This document shows, piece by piece, positions 56,288-64,000 of a stretch of 64,000 nt of DNA (within the stretch, counting starts at the first letter, position 1; the number at the start of each line of letters is the position of its first letter). Below the pieces are notes generated by a model. The model was given only the letters and a program-made list of their open reading frames with translations. It ran no database searches and was not told the DNA's origin. This stretch comes from Evansella cellulosilytica DSM 2522. Its GTDB lineage: Bacteria > Bacillota > Bacilli > Bacillales > Salisediminibacteriaceae. Both the position numbers and the translations under genes were made by a program. The stretch covers positions 3,286,001 to 3,350,000 of the forward strand of contig NC_014829.1 of the NCBI RefSeq assembly GCF_000177235.2. Reading direction: 5' to 3'.

Positions 56288-57163
56288 TTAATTATTATCA
56301 TTTAGAATTTCACTAATTATCTCCGCTAAGTATTCAGCAGACTGCTTAACTTCCTCTAACGTGTTATATACGCCACCAATATCAATAAGGATAGATTTAT
56401 CATGTAAATCTTGATTATAATTGCGATCAGTAGAAGCTAGTAAAAGGACTCCTCTTGATAGTTCAGGATAACGTTCCTCAAGAAGTTCATGGAGTTGTTT
56501 AGCAAACTCTGCATTTTTTTCATAGTTGAAATGATTTTCACTAACTATAAAACCTATTTTTGCAACTTCCTCATCATTAATTGTGGTAGTTGTTATATTA
56601 CGTGGGAGACTATCACGATGAATATCTAATAACATTTTTATACTGTGATGATTATTTAAAACAGTGTTTATATTTTCCCTAGCTACATTATAGGATTCAG
56701 TATATTCAAGATTTTGTTCTTCAAGCATTTTCGTGTAATCTGTATCATCCCATAATACTGGAATACCTTTACTTTCTAATGTTTCCCCTAAATGTTTTCC
56801 TAATAAAGTAACATTAACTGTTTTATCATAAGCTGTGGCAAGGGCGTTATCATCCTTCCAATCTAATTCTGGAAAAAACGATTCGTGTGTGTGGGTATGG
56901 TAAATATACACTAATGGCTCTTCAGTATTTGTTAACGTCTGTTGTTCTTCAAATACATTGTCACTACTTATAACTAATAAAAAGAAAACAATACTAGCAA
57001 CTATCGTCACTATACCAGGTACAAGTAATTTGTTTTTGTTTTTTCGTGTAAAGCGGTGAACTAGGTTTTCTTCTAACTCTTTTTCAAAACCTTTTCGAAT
57101 TAAAATAGAATCTTTATTTCTTCTTAAACTATCTATTATATCTTTATCATCTTTACTTCCCAT
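56288..57163 (-). CDS. Membrane protein with SpoIIP domain, putative anti-sigma partner
   Basis: 291 residues: a 45-residue charged cytoplasmic N-terminus (SLRRNKDSILIRKGFEKEL), one transmembrane helix at about 46-66, and an extracellular SpoIIP/amidase-like domain at about 84-288. Conserved SpoIIP elements: YIYHTHTHESFFP (His89, His91, Glu94), LLDIHRDSLPR (about 179) and the C-terminal IDIGGVYNTLEE, where Asp261 replaces the Glu usual in such amidases. Not the sporulation SpoIIP itself: it is shorter and overlaps an ECF sigma gene by 11 nt, the place normally held by an anti-sigma factor. I infer a wall-sensing or wall-cleaving regulator. Confidence 0.8.
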   Translation of the reverse strand: MGSKDDKDIIDSLRRNKDSILIRKGFEKELEENLVHRFTRKNKNKLLVPGIVTIVASIVFFLLVISSDNVFEEQQTLTNTEEPLVYIYHTHTHESFFPELDWKDDNALATAYDKTVNVTLLGKHLGETLESKGIPVLWDDTDYTKMLEEQNLEYTESYNVARENINTVLNNHHSIKMLLDIHRDSLPRNITTTTINDEEVAKIGFIVSENHFNYEKNAEFAKQLHELLEERYPELSRGVLLLASTDRNYNQDLHDKSILIDIGGVYNTLEEVKQSAEYLAEIISEILNDNN

Positions 57164-57704
57164 TATTAAGCCACCCTTCTCCTTTAGAATCTCCTTCTGT
57201 AACCATCTTTTGTCTAAGTAGCTTCAGTGCCCTATGATAAGAAACTTTAATATTTGTTTCTGAACAATTTAAGATTGTAGCGGTTTCTTTTATGGAAAAC
57301 TCATTTATCCCTCTAAGAATAACGATCATTCTATAACTAGGTTTTAATTCCTGTAAATAGTTATAGACCTTTGATATAGATTCCTTATGTTCCACAATCT
57401 CTTCTGTAGATTTGTTATTTGATGGAACAAAATTTAAGAATAAATCCCCTAAAATCATTCTCCTTTTTATTTTACGATAATGGTCAACCGCAACATTTCT
57501 CGCAATAGAAAATATAAATGTTTTTAATTCTGATTCTCCTTTAAACTTAGAAATAGATTTAAATAACCTAATAAAAACTTCTTGAGTTAAATCTTCGGCT
57601 TCATCATGATTATTTGTAAATGAAACAATAAAATGGTAAACCTCTTTAAAATATTGCCGATAGATTAGACGAATTTCTTCCTCTGTATTTATTTGTTCGT
57701 TCAA
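57153..57704 (-). CDS. ECF-type RNA polymerase sigma factor
   Basis: 183 residues. Sigma region 2 (FKEVYHFIVSFTNNHDEAEDLTQEVFIRLF, listed here as the segment 18-47: VYHFI... DEAEDLTQEVF) and region 4 (YRMIVILRGINEFSIKETA, ILNCSETNIKVSYHRALKLL). TTG start behind GGGAGGGG. Resembles SigX/SigW-group envelope-stress sigmas. It has a matching promoter of its own at 57738-57763, so positive autoregulation is likely. The downstream overlapping gene encodes a membrane SpoIIP-domain protein instead of a classical zinc anti-sigma factor. Confidence 0.9.
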   Translation of the reverse strand: MNEQINTEEEIRLIYRQYFKEVYHFIVSFTNNHDEAEDLTQEVFIRLFKSISKFKGESELKTFIFSIARNVAVDHYRKIKRRMILGDLFLNFVPSNNKSTEEIVEHKESISKVYNYLQELKPSYRMIVILRGINEFSIKETATILNCSETNIKVSYHRALKLLRQKMVTEGDSKGEGWLNNGK

Positions 57705-57737
57705 ATTTTCCCCTCCCTTAAATTCAATTTCTAATTA

Positions 57738-57763
57738 GTCGTACCAGCTAGGAAAAGGTTACA
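57738..57763 (-). promoter_or_regulatory. Candidate ECF autoregulatory promoter
   Basis: Minus strand TGTAAC (57758-57763), 16-nt spacer beginning CTTTTCC, then CGAC (57738-57741). B. subtilis SigX-type promoters are TGTAAC-N16/17-CGAC. It ends 33 nt before the sigma start codon. Confidence 0.7.
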
Positions 57764-57984
57764 ATGTTTTTTTACATTTAACTGATATTAATTAACACTA
57801 CACTCTCAATCAATACCCATTTTTTATATTAATACAAAATTATCAATACTCTTATTGTAATTGTATATTAGGTTCGGACGCTATATAAGGACAAGCTGTA
57901 GCTGAGGATGTACTCTCACAATATGCTAATAATTCATTTACAATTTAACTGTAAATTACCCCCTACTAACTAAATAAAGCTAAA

Positions 57985-58010
57985 GACACTCACCGTGATA
58001 AGTGAGTGCC
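57985..58010 (-). terminator. Hairpin after the recombinase remnant
   Basis: GACACTCAC / GTGAGTGcC with loop CGTGATAA; the minus strand continues TTTAGCTTTATTTAG. The rest of 57770-57984 shows no gene. Confidence 0.55.
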
Positions 58011-58025
58011 TACATAATCTCTTAT

Positions 58026-58180
58026 TTACTTTTCCACTTTCCATATCTCTCTATATAATGTAGCTTTAAAAACTTGTGTCATTCCTCTATTTCCTTTACT
58101 GTGAAGTGTTCAGTGTCATATAGCTTCAAAGCCTTCTCAATTTCCTTTTAGGTCTTCCACCACTTCTCCCTCTTGCCCTA
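58026..58180 (-). pseudogene. Serine recombinase (resolvase) C-terminal remnant
   Basis: Frameshifted reading gives GRSGGRPKRKL, then KALKLYDTEHFTVKEIEE and, after another shift, TQVFKATLYREIWKVEK. This matches the linker and helix-turn-helix tail of resolvase-type recombinases (GR-GGRPK..., V-KATLYR). Catalytic domain absent. It abuts the integrase remnant, consistent with a deletion joining two mobile-element genes. Confidence 0.6.
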
Positions 58181-58569
58181 TATTGTTTTCCAAAACTTAA
58201 CTTCAATCCACCAATTATCAAAGCAAAGTGATAAGAAGGCTTTTAAACATTTTAATCGTGTAAGTTTAGTTTGGTTACTTCCATTCACGCTATATTTTTT
58301 CTGAATTAATATCAGATACATAAGCAATTTGTATTAGTATTATAAAATGTTTTACATGATGTATAATCATTTATAGTTCGACTTCTATTCCCACTCACTT
58401 TCATTTGCCTAGTAATAACTTCTAAAGCCTTTGGAATAGTAATTGAATCATTTAATACTTTTTGTAAGATTCCGCCTTCAGTGGCAACGTTATAGCGTGG
58501 AGCGGGTATTTCTCCAATTATCTTTCTTATGTCCACATCAACATCTAAAATACCTTTTCTTTTCGTCAT
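58178..58569 (-). pseudogene. Tyrosine recombinase (integrase) N-terminal remnant
   Basis: The start is intact: ATG at 58567-58569 behind AGGAGG, reading MTKRKGILDVDVDIRKIIGE. It stays open for 85 codons (QMKVSGNRSRTINDY is the SAM-like core-binding start), then a frameshift near 58314; the next frame continues NGSNQTKLTRLKCLKAFLSL and CFDNWWIEVKFWKTI before a stop at 58178. The catalytic domain with the R-H-R-Y residues is missing. It lies 128 nt from tRNA-Arg, a usual integration target. Confidence 0.7.
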
Positions 58570-58697
58570 ACAAAAAACCTCCTATACCGAAAGTGTATAA
58601 GTCGATATACGGTGTAATTTCTTACATGACCGTTATACTGACCGTTTCACTAAATGATATAGAAGGCTTATATGATGCTATTTATTCATTATGTAAA

Positions 58698-58774
<77 letters not shown>

Positions 58775-58775
58775 A

Positions 58776-58849
58776 TGGAGCGGGTGATGAGAATCGAACT
58801 CACGACATCAGCTTGGAAGGCTGAGGTTTTACCACTAAACTACACCCGC
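58776..58849 (-). tRNA. trnG-UCC: tRNA-Gly (anticodon UCC)
   Basis: 74 nt including CCA. Acceptor GCGGGTG / CACCCGC, D-arm with AGTTTAGTGGTAAAACC, anticodon arm TCAGC-CTTCCAA-GCTGA and T-arm GTTCGATTC. Reads GGA codons. Its first 31 nt are repeated twice upstream (58967-58997 and 59115-59145). Confidence 0.96.
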
Positions 58850-59207
58850 ATATTTTTTTATTCTGTTTTTTTTAATCCGCCTTACAGTCTCTTCCTCTAC
58901 TTGCTTTTGCTTCGATGCGTATCCGTCGAGACAACTCGTAGATCATTCGACGATGTAAACGCTCGTGGCTGAGGTTTTACCACTAAACTACACCCGCATA
59001 TTTTTTATTCTGTTTTTTTTAATCCGCCTTACATGTCTCTTCCTCTACTTGCTTTTGCTTCGATGCGTATCCGTCGAGACAACTCGTAGATCATTCGACG
59101 ATGTAAACGCTCGTGGCTGAGGTTTTACCACTAAACTACATCCGCATATTTTTTATTCTGTTTTTTTAATCCGCCTTACATGTTTCTTCCTCTACTTGCT
59201 TTTGCTT
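58819..59207 (-). repeat. 148-bp tandem array containing tRNA-Gly 5' halves
   Basis: The unit starts at 58819 (inside the tRNA gene), 58967 and 59115; the last copy is shortened at about 59207. Each unit carries the 31-nt tRNA-Gly 5' part (one mismatch in the outermost copy), a T-rich stretch, CTTCCTCTACTTGCTTTTGC and, in the first two units, a piece of the 210-bp palindromic repeat of 2484-2693. This occupies the gap between tRNA-Gly and ysnB. Confidence 0.92.
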
Positions 59208-59294
59208 CAAAGTTATCTCTTTTTTCTGTGAATGAGGATCGTATTAAATCAGCGACATATATTAATATATACAATCCTCATTCAAATGTCAACC

Positions 59295-59804
59295 TTATTT
59301 CAAAAAAGTTTTATTTAATTTTTCCTGAGGCATCCCATCTACAGAATAGTAGTTCACAGAAGTGCCTTCATCACTCGTTTCAACTATCACGTATGTACCT
59401 AAGGGGTACTGTCTCGGTAGCCTTATGCTACCAGGATTTATAATTATAACACCATTTTGCTCAAATGCAACTGGTATATGCGTATGCCCAAAGCATACAA
59501 TATTTGCACCTGTTTCTTGGCTTTTATAAATGAGATTCATCTCATTCATTTTTACATTGAGCAAGTGTCCATGTGCAACGAATACTTTCGTCCCTTGAAC
59601 ATCGATCGTTAGTTCTTCAGGGAAGTCTCCTCCGAAGTCACAGTTCCCTTTCACTATATGAACGTTCTTTAATAATGGAGAGCTTTTTGAAAGCTCCGAA
59701 TCTCCACAATGAATGATTGCATCTACTTTTTTTTCATGACGATCAATCACTGCTTGCATTTCTTGCTCCCAGCCATGGCTATCACTCATAATTAGTGCAC
59801 GCAT
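59295..59804 (-). CDS. ysnB: YsnB, metallophosphoesterase (YfcE/MJ0936 type)
   Basis: 169 residues from the ATG at 59802-59804 with GAAGGTG upstream. Metal-binding motifs of the calcineurin-like family: MSDSHG (about 6), HCGDSE, VKGNCD, VAHGHLL and CFGHTHIP. Predicted phosphodiesterase; physiological substrate unknown. Last gene of the rph-ysnA-ysnB group. Confidence 0.92.
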   Translation of the reverse strand: MRALIMSDSHGWEQEMQAVIDRHEKKVDAIIHCGDSELSKSSPLLKNVHIVKGNCDFGGDFPEELTIDVQGTKVFVAHGHLLNVKMNEMNLIYKSQETGANIVCFGHTHIPVAFEQNGVIIINPGSIRLPRQYPLGTYVIVETSDEGTSVNYYSVDGMPQEKLNKTFLK

Positions 59805-59854
59805 GTTATTCACCTTCAAACAAATTAATTATATTAATATAGATAATTGCAACC

Positions 59855-60454
59855 TTATAACGACCACTTATCCCACTGTTGCTGCAGTAGAAGCATTGCA
59901 TTCGCACGATGACTTAGTTTGTTTTTTTCTTCTCTACTAAGTTCGGCCATCGTTTTTTTCAGATGTGGTAAATAGAAAACCGGATCATAACCGAAACCAG
60001 AATTCCCACGGGGGGCCGTTGCAATAATTCCTTTACATGTACCTCTAATCGTTCTTGTCTCTTGGCCGGGTATATAAACGGCAATAACACAAACAAATTG
60101 AGCTGTTCTATTGTTATCTGATATTCCTTCTAGCTCTTTTAAAAGCTTTGCATTGTTTGCAGCATCATTTTTTTCTTGACCAGCATATCTTGCTGAATAT
60201 ACTCCCGGTCTACCGTCTAATGCATCTACCTCTAACCCAGAGTCATCTGATATCACGATTTGTCCTATTTTTTTACCGATTGTTTCTGCTTTTTTTATTG
60301 CGTTGTCCTCGAATGTATCCCCATCTTCAAGAACGTCAATATCTTCTTCAAGATCTAATAATGATTTAACCTCGATTCCCCTTTCTTGAAAAAATGCAGT
60401 AAACTCCTTCACTTTCCCTTCATTTTTTGTAGCAACAAACAAGCTCGTACTCAT
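59855..60454 (-). CDS. ysnA: dITP/XTP pyrophosphatase (RdgB/HAM1 family)
   Basis: Removes deaminated purine nucleoside triphosphates. 199 residues. ATKNEGKVKEF at the N-terminus, the SDDSGLEVDALDGRPGVYSAR core at about 67 (quoted in parts: DDSGLEVDAL, PGVYSARYAG) and GNSGFGYDPVF at about 150. Starts directly next to the rph stop (no gap), so co-translated. Confidence 0.96.
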   Translation of the reverse strand: MSTSLFVATKNEGKVKEFTAFFQERGIEVKSLLDLEEDIDVLEDGDTFEDNAIKKAETIGKKIGQIVISDDSGLEVDALDGRPGVYSARYAGQEKNDAANNAKLLKELEGISDNNRTAQFVCVIAVYIPGQETRTIRGTCKGIIATAPRGNSGFGYDPVFYLPHLKKTMAELSREEKNKLSHRANAMLLLQQQWDKWSL

Positions 60455-61222
60455 TTATTTCTCCCCTTCTACTAATAGATGAGGCGTTTGTATATAGTCA
60501 GAAATAGGACCGAGTGCTTCTTTTTGGTGGAGGAACAACTCGTTAATGCCTAACTCAGCTAAATCAAGCATTTCATTTAATTGCTTACGTGAAAATGTTG
60601 CCTCTTCCCCTGTACCTTGAATTTCTACAAATTCACTATTTCCTGTCATAATAATATTCATATCAACATTCGCCTTTGAATCCTCTATGTAATCTAAATC
60701 AAGTATCGCTATATTCCCTTCATTTACACCAACTGATATTGCTGCTAAAAAATGTTTTATAGGAAACTTTTTAATTTGCTTAGCTTCCTTTAATTTATGT
60801 AGAGCTAAAGCCATGGCAACAAATGCCCCCGTTACAGACGCCGTACGCGTACCGCCATCCGCTTGTATGACATCACAGTCAATCCAAATTGTTCTCTCAC
60901 CGATTGCATCGAGATCTACTACTGACCGTAGTGCTCTACCGATAAGACGCTGAATTTCCATCGTTCTCCCACTTAATTTCCCTTTTGCTGACTCTCGAAT
61001 ATTTCTTTGCTCTGTCGCACGTGGAAGCATAGAGTATTCTGCTGTAATCCAGCCTTTTCCTTGCCCTCTCATAAAAGGAGGAACTCTATCTTCAATGCTT
61101 GCGGCACAAATAACTTTCGTTTCTCCGAAAGAGATTAAAACCGAACCTTCAGGGTGTTTTATGTAATGAGGAATAATGTCAACTTTTCTAATATCATCTG
61201 TTTTACGACCGTCGTGGCGCAT
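60455..61222 (-). CDS. rph: Ribonuclease PH
   Basis: Phosphorolytic 3'-5' exoribonuclease trimming tRNA and rRNA ends. 255 residues. [12 protein letters not shown] start, [10 protein letters not shown], the phosphate-site ISGR-type region [21 protein letters not shown] (parts [20 protein letters not shown]) and [18 protein letters not shown] at about 117. Normal length, full domain. First of the rph-ysnA-ysnB transcript. Confidence 0.97.
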   Translation of the reverse strand: MRHDGRKTDDIRKVDIIPHYIKHPEGSVLISFGETKVICAASIEDRVPPFMRGQGKGWITAEYSMLPRATEQRNIRESAKGKLSGRTMEIQRLIGRALRSVVDLDAIGERTIWIDCDVIQADGGTRTASVTGAFVAMALALHKLKEAKQIKKFPIKHFLAAISVGVNEGNIAILDLDYIEDSKANVDMNIIMTGNSEFVEIQGTGEEATFSRKQLNEMLDLAELGINELFLHQKEALGPISDYIQTPHLLVEGEK

Positions 61223-61580
61223 CGTATCACTCCTTTTTTATAAATCGTAGTTCACGAAATTCATATTGTCATACCTATGCTATTTTAACCTAAAAAAGCA
61301 TAGAACTAACGCTCCAATCCCGTTTTCTTATGAAAAACGTTATAACAGATTCACAAAAGCTGTTATTATTGTCTTTCCCAAAAAATAAAGGTAGCTTTTT
61401 TGCTACCTCTTTTATAGTAATCGTTTATTCTCTCTTTTTCAAATAAAGCTAAAAATAAATCACATAGGGAAAAATTTATCACTATTTTTGTTTAAAACGG
61501 TGGAATCCCGCACCTCTAAAAACTAGTTAGTCTATTAAATTTCACTGCTAATTTTATACTTACTTTTTGAGAAATTGAAT
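61223..61580. other. gerM-rph intergenic region
   Basis: Contains a small hairpin AGGTAGC-TTTTTT-GCTACCT (61389-61408) and the rph promoter region. No ORF with a good ribosome-binding site was seen. Confidence 0.4.
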
Positions 61581-61619
61581 AGGGTGACCCAATTGTTTTT
61601 CATCATTTGAGTCACCCTT
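61581..61619 (-). terminator. Terminator of gerM
   Basis: AGGGTGACcCAA / TTtGAGTCACCCTT; member of the GACTC hairpin family, about 30 nt after the gerM stop. Confidence 0.75.
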
Positions 61620-61650
61620 TATAGATTATTACGAGTCTTTATTTATTTCT

Positions 61651-62781
61651 TTAATATTCTCCAGTATTGACCATATTCGGTCTTGCAACTGGTTCAGTAA
61701 GCGTCTCACCAGAGTTTACTTCGATTGATGATTCTGAATCGACTTGAAGTGAGACATTTTCAACAGTCGGTTGTTCCGTTAGTGAATAAACAATCATATT
61801 CAATACATACTCTGAAAGGGCTGTTCCTTCAGACATATTTAAAAGTGCCTCGTTGAAATTTAGTGTAAGCGTGCCGTTCGCAAGCTGAGGAGCATCTAAC
61901 AGCTCAACACCATTAGAAAATTCAGTTAAAAGCGGTGACATCATTCCTGGACCTTTTATTAACTCTCCTACCACTGCTTCGTATAAATCGTCGTCTTGAT
62001 TTACTCGACGAGTTACAGGCACATAGTATGTTTGATCATCTGTTTGAGATAAGAAATAAAGAACAACTGATTTTGTATTGACTAAGTCTGCTTGATCACT
62101 CATCTCTAGGTTAATACCATGATTCCTTGTATAACCGGAAGAAGATATCGGAGTACCATTTTGAGGCATCATAGATAATTCTTCTCCATCTAATTGCAGC
62201 TTCAAGCTATCAACACCGTCTAGCTGTGTCACAGTCCAAGTGAGCGCTTGTAATATTTGCATTTCCTGTTGTGGATGATATTCAGTAAATTGCTCAGAAA
62301 GATTTAATGTAGCTGTTCCTTGTTGTACCTCTGCATTTAATATTTCTGTACCTGATGGGAGTACAGCTTGAAATCCATTTGGCAATAATTCAGTAACCGG
62401 ACCACCTTGAACTAAGTATTGTACAATCCCCTCTAATTCACTATCTCCCCTAGGAAGATTTACACTTTGAGGAGCAACTAAGCCATTGCTATCCACTAAG
62501 TACAATTCTCTCATAACAGTTTCACTGACAGTTCCACCTTTTTCTTCGGCCTCGTCAGCAACCCCGTCTCCATCCATGTCTGTAGTACTAGAGGATTGAT
62601 CACCATCTTCCTCTACCACTAGATCAACTTCAAGTCCTTCCTCTTCATCCACAAAGTTTATTTGTTGTGGAGGATCGATCTCTTGTAAAACATCATCAAC
62701 TGGATCCGAACCACAAGCTGTGAGTGTAACAGCAGCCGCAACGATTAGCAACCACCCTGATTTTAATTTTAGGCGACGCAT
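61651..62781 (-). CDS. gerM: GerM lipoprotein, spore germination/sporulation
   Basis: 376 residues. Lipoprotein signal with lipobox LTAC at about 20-23, an acidic linker, then two GerMN domains (about 95-215 and 235-350; each with a LPxG-TL-V/N-L-NLSE... core: TATLNLSEQFTEY and TLTLNFNEALLNM). In B. subtilis GerM helps SpoIIQ localise in the intercellular space and affects germination. AGGAGGGA before the ATG. Between racE and rph, as expected. Confidence 0.94.
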   Translation of the reverse strand: MRRLKLKSGWLLIVAAAVTLTACGSDPVDDVLQEIDPPQQINFVDEEEGLEVDLVVEEDGDQSSSTTDMDGDGVADEAEEKGGTVSETVMRELYLVDSNGLVAPQSVNLPRGDSELEGIVQYLVQGGPVTELLPNGFQAVLPSGTEILNAEVQQGTATLNLSEQFTEYHPQQEMQILQALTWTVTQLDGVDSLKLQLDGEELSMMPQNGTPISSSGYTRNHGINLEMSDQADLVNTKSVVLYFLSQTDDQTYYVPVTRRVNQDDDLYEAVVGELIKGPGMMSPLLTEFSNGVELLDAPQLANGTLTLNFNEALLNMSEGTALSEYVLNMIVYSLTEQPTVENVSLQVDSESSIEVNSGETLTEPVARPNMVNTGEY

Positions 62782-62878
62782 ACTATTCCCTCCTTGACAG
62801 TTTGTACTAACATATATACGAGCTTATCTAAAATTTAGACCAATATAATTGAACAACCTTAAAAAATCTTTTTAACTC

Positions 62879-62911
62879 AAAAAAGGCTGCACTTTACGTG
62901 CAGCCTTTTTT
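62879..62911 (-). terminator. Terminator of racE
   Basis: AAAAAAGGCTGCAC / GTGCAGCCTTTTTT with loop TTTAC; symmetric T-runs. 20 nt after the racE stop. Confidence 0.9.
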
Positions 62912-62931
62912 CAAACCGTTAACTATACTAT

Positions 62932-63792
62932 TTATTTTTTATTAAGTTTTATAAAAAAACTATTTTTAGGCTTTTCATGAAGATGAATTTTTTGTACATC
63001 TATATCTTCCATCAGCAACCACTGTTTAGCTATTTGCTCAAACATATCACTCGATCCTGTAGAATAAAAGGCATGTTTCGGAATACGTTCTTCTTTAAAA
63101 AGGAGCTCTTGATGATATAATAATGCACTTACCTCTCTTGCAGTTTCATCCCCTGAACAAATGATCTCTACTTTTTCACCAGCTATTTCTCTAATAACAG
63201 GTGCTAGTAATGGATAATGGGTACATCCAAGAATTAAGCTGTCAATCCTCGTACTTAAGATTGGTGCTAACGATTCTTTAACAATCTCACTCGCCTCATC
63301 ACTAGAAAATAACCCTCTCTCGACAAGAGGAACTAAGTTTGGACATGCCAAACTCTCCACTTTCACTTCGTGATTAATCATCGTCAGCTCACGCTCGTAC
63401 GCTCCACTATTAATCGTACCTTCTGTACCAATTACACCTACATGGTCCGTTTTAGTTACCTTCAACGCAGCAATTGTCCCTGGGTGAATGACACCAACAA
63501 CAGGAATTGGCAATTGTTGTTTCGCTTCTTCTAACACAACAGCTGTAGCAGTGTTACATGCGATCACTAGCATCTTTATATCTTTTAATAGTAGATAATC
63601 AATCATTTCCCATGTATATTTACGCACTTCAGACTCTGGTCTAGGCCCATACGGACAACGTGCAGTATCACCAATATAGATGATTTCTTCCTTCGGTAGT
63701 TGACGGATTAATTCAGACACTACAGTAAGACCACCTACACCTGAATCAATCACTCCTATTGGTCTATCCAATGGTATACTTCCTCTTTCCAT
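62932..63792 (-). CDS. racE: Glutamate racemase
   Basis: Cofactor-independent racemase supplying D-glutamate for peptidoglycan. 286 residues. First catalytic Cys in [13 protein letters not shown] at about 82, second in [13 protein letters not shown] at about 195; substrate-binding [13 protein letters not shown] at about 13. ATG at 63790-63792. Place between the MarR gene and gerM is the racE position. Confidence 0.96.
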   Translation of the reverse strand: MERGSIPLDRPIGVIDSGVGGLTVVSELIRQLPKEEIIYIGDTARCPYGPRPESEVRKYTWEMIDYLLLKDIKMLVIACNTATAVVLEEAKQQLPIPVVGVIHPGTIAALKVTKTDHVGVIGTEGTINSGAYERELTMINHEVKVESLACPNLVPLVERGLFSSDEASEIVKESLAPILSTRIDSLILGCTHYPLLAPVIREIAGEKVEIICSGDETAREVSALLYHQELLFKEERIPKHAFYSTGSSDMFEQIAKQWLLMEDIDVQKIHLHEKPKNSFFIKLNKK

Positions 63793-63801
63793 TATATATA
63801 T

Positions 63802-64000
63802 TTACTCTGACTTCCATGTTTCGGAGTCACGTTTCATTTCATCGTTCAAGAAACTCAAGCTTTTCTCAAGGAAATCAATTTCCTCTTTGGAAAAGTTTTC
63901 TAATATTCCTTGTAAATATGTTTGTCGCTGATGAATCACTTCCCGAATGATTGTAGCACCTTTATCTAAAAGGTGAATTCTAACAACACGACGGTCTTTC
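63802..64000 (-). CDS. ysmB: MarR-family regulator, C-terminal part
   Basis: The last 65-66 codons of a minus-strand gene entering from the right edge. Reads RRVVRIHLLDKGATIIREVI, then HQRQTYLQGILENFSKEE and KSLSFLNDEMKRDSE. The first segment is the wing end (DRR-hRhxLTxxG pattern) of a winged-helix MarR domain, followed by the dimerisation helices. In B. subtilis ysmB lies directly before racE, 9 nt apart here. Confidence 0.85.
   Translation of the reverse strand, partial: KDRRVVRIHLLDKGATIIREVIHQRQTYLQGILENFSKEEIDFLEKSLSFLNDEMKRDSETWKSE

Noticed and set aside
56288-57163. Canonical sporulation gene spoIIP
   Set aside because: It has the SpoIIP domain but is paired with an ECF sigma gene, has an altered N-terminus and motif, and is not at the gpr-spoIIP locus.

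Overview
The window reads as chromosome of a low-GC, endospore-forming Bacillaceae. Its backbone follows a gene order I know from Bacillus subtilis: ysmB-racE-gerM-rph-ysnA-ysnB, ysoA-tig-clpX-lonB-lonA-ysxC, hemAXCDBL, spoVID-ysxE-valS, folC, (comC), spoIIB. Nearly all of this lies on the minus strand. Sporulation and germination genes (spoVID, ysxE, spoIIB, gerM, a SpoIIP-domain gene), a valS T-box leader and a LiaFSR envelope-stress system support the assignment. Long repeat-filled spacers and several inserted genes resemble alkaliphilic or halophilic Bacillus relatives more than B. subtilis, but I cannot name a species.

Layout from left to right. 1-3725: 5' part of aspA, spoIIB, a secreted hypothetical protein and a large palindromic repeat. 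3861-14184: a full type IVa-like pilus locus in two divergent units. The minus unit is pilB-pilT-pilC-pilA-pilD-pilM-pilN-pilO; the plus unit is three minor pilin-like genes. It occupies the place where B. subtilis has only comC. A membrane GAF-GGDEF diguanylate cyclase follows, and PilB carries an MshEN-type N-terminus, so cyclic-di-GMP control of the pilus is the natural reading. 16347-26244: folC, two RimK-like ATP-grasp genes in tandem, liaIFSR, a DCC-family protein, a D-amino-acid transaminase and a P1 peptidase, with long repeats between them. 26514-33404: valS with its T-box, a small membrane protein, and ysxE, a kinase-like gene and spoVID behind a good SigE-type promoter.

33538-43237: a BASS-family transporter, an ISL3-family insertion sequence placed exactly in the T-tract of the hemL terminator, the haem operon hemAXCDBL with a PerR-like box at its promoter, and a small membrane protein. 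43324-54806: ysxC, lonA, lonB, a VOC-fold gene overlapping a YitD-like phosphosulfolactate synthase gene, clpX, tig and ysoA. 55104-58600: accessory genes, including a previously unlisted 45-codon ORF, and an ECF sigma factor with its own SigX-like promoter overlapping a membrane-anchored SpoIIP-domain protein. Next are fragments of a tyrosine integrase and a serine recombinase beside tRNA-Arg and tRNA-Gly. Upstream of tRNA-Gly the first 31 nt of the tRNA are repeated twice in a 148-bp tandem array. 59295-64000: ysnB, ysnA, rph, gerM, racE and the 3' end of a MarR-family gene.

The most unusual items are the sigma/SpoIIP-domain pair, the c-di-GMP-linked pilus locus, the tRNA-Gly 5'-half array, two tandem repeat arrays (103 bp and 52 bp) that share a core, and a family of composite palindromic intergenic repeats. 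All statements come from reading the sequence; no database search was possible.
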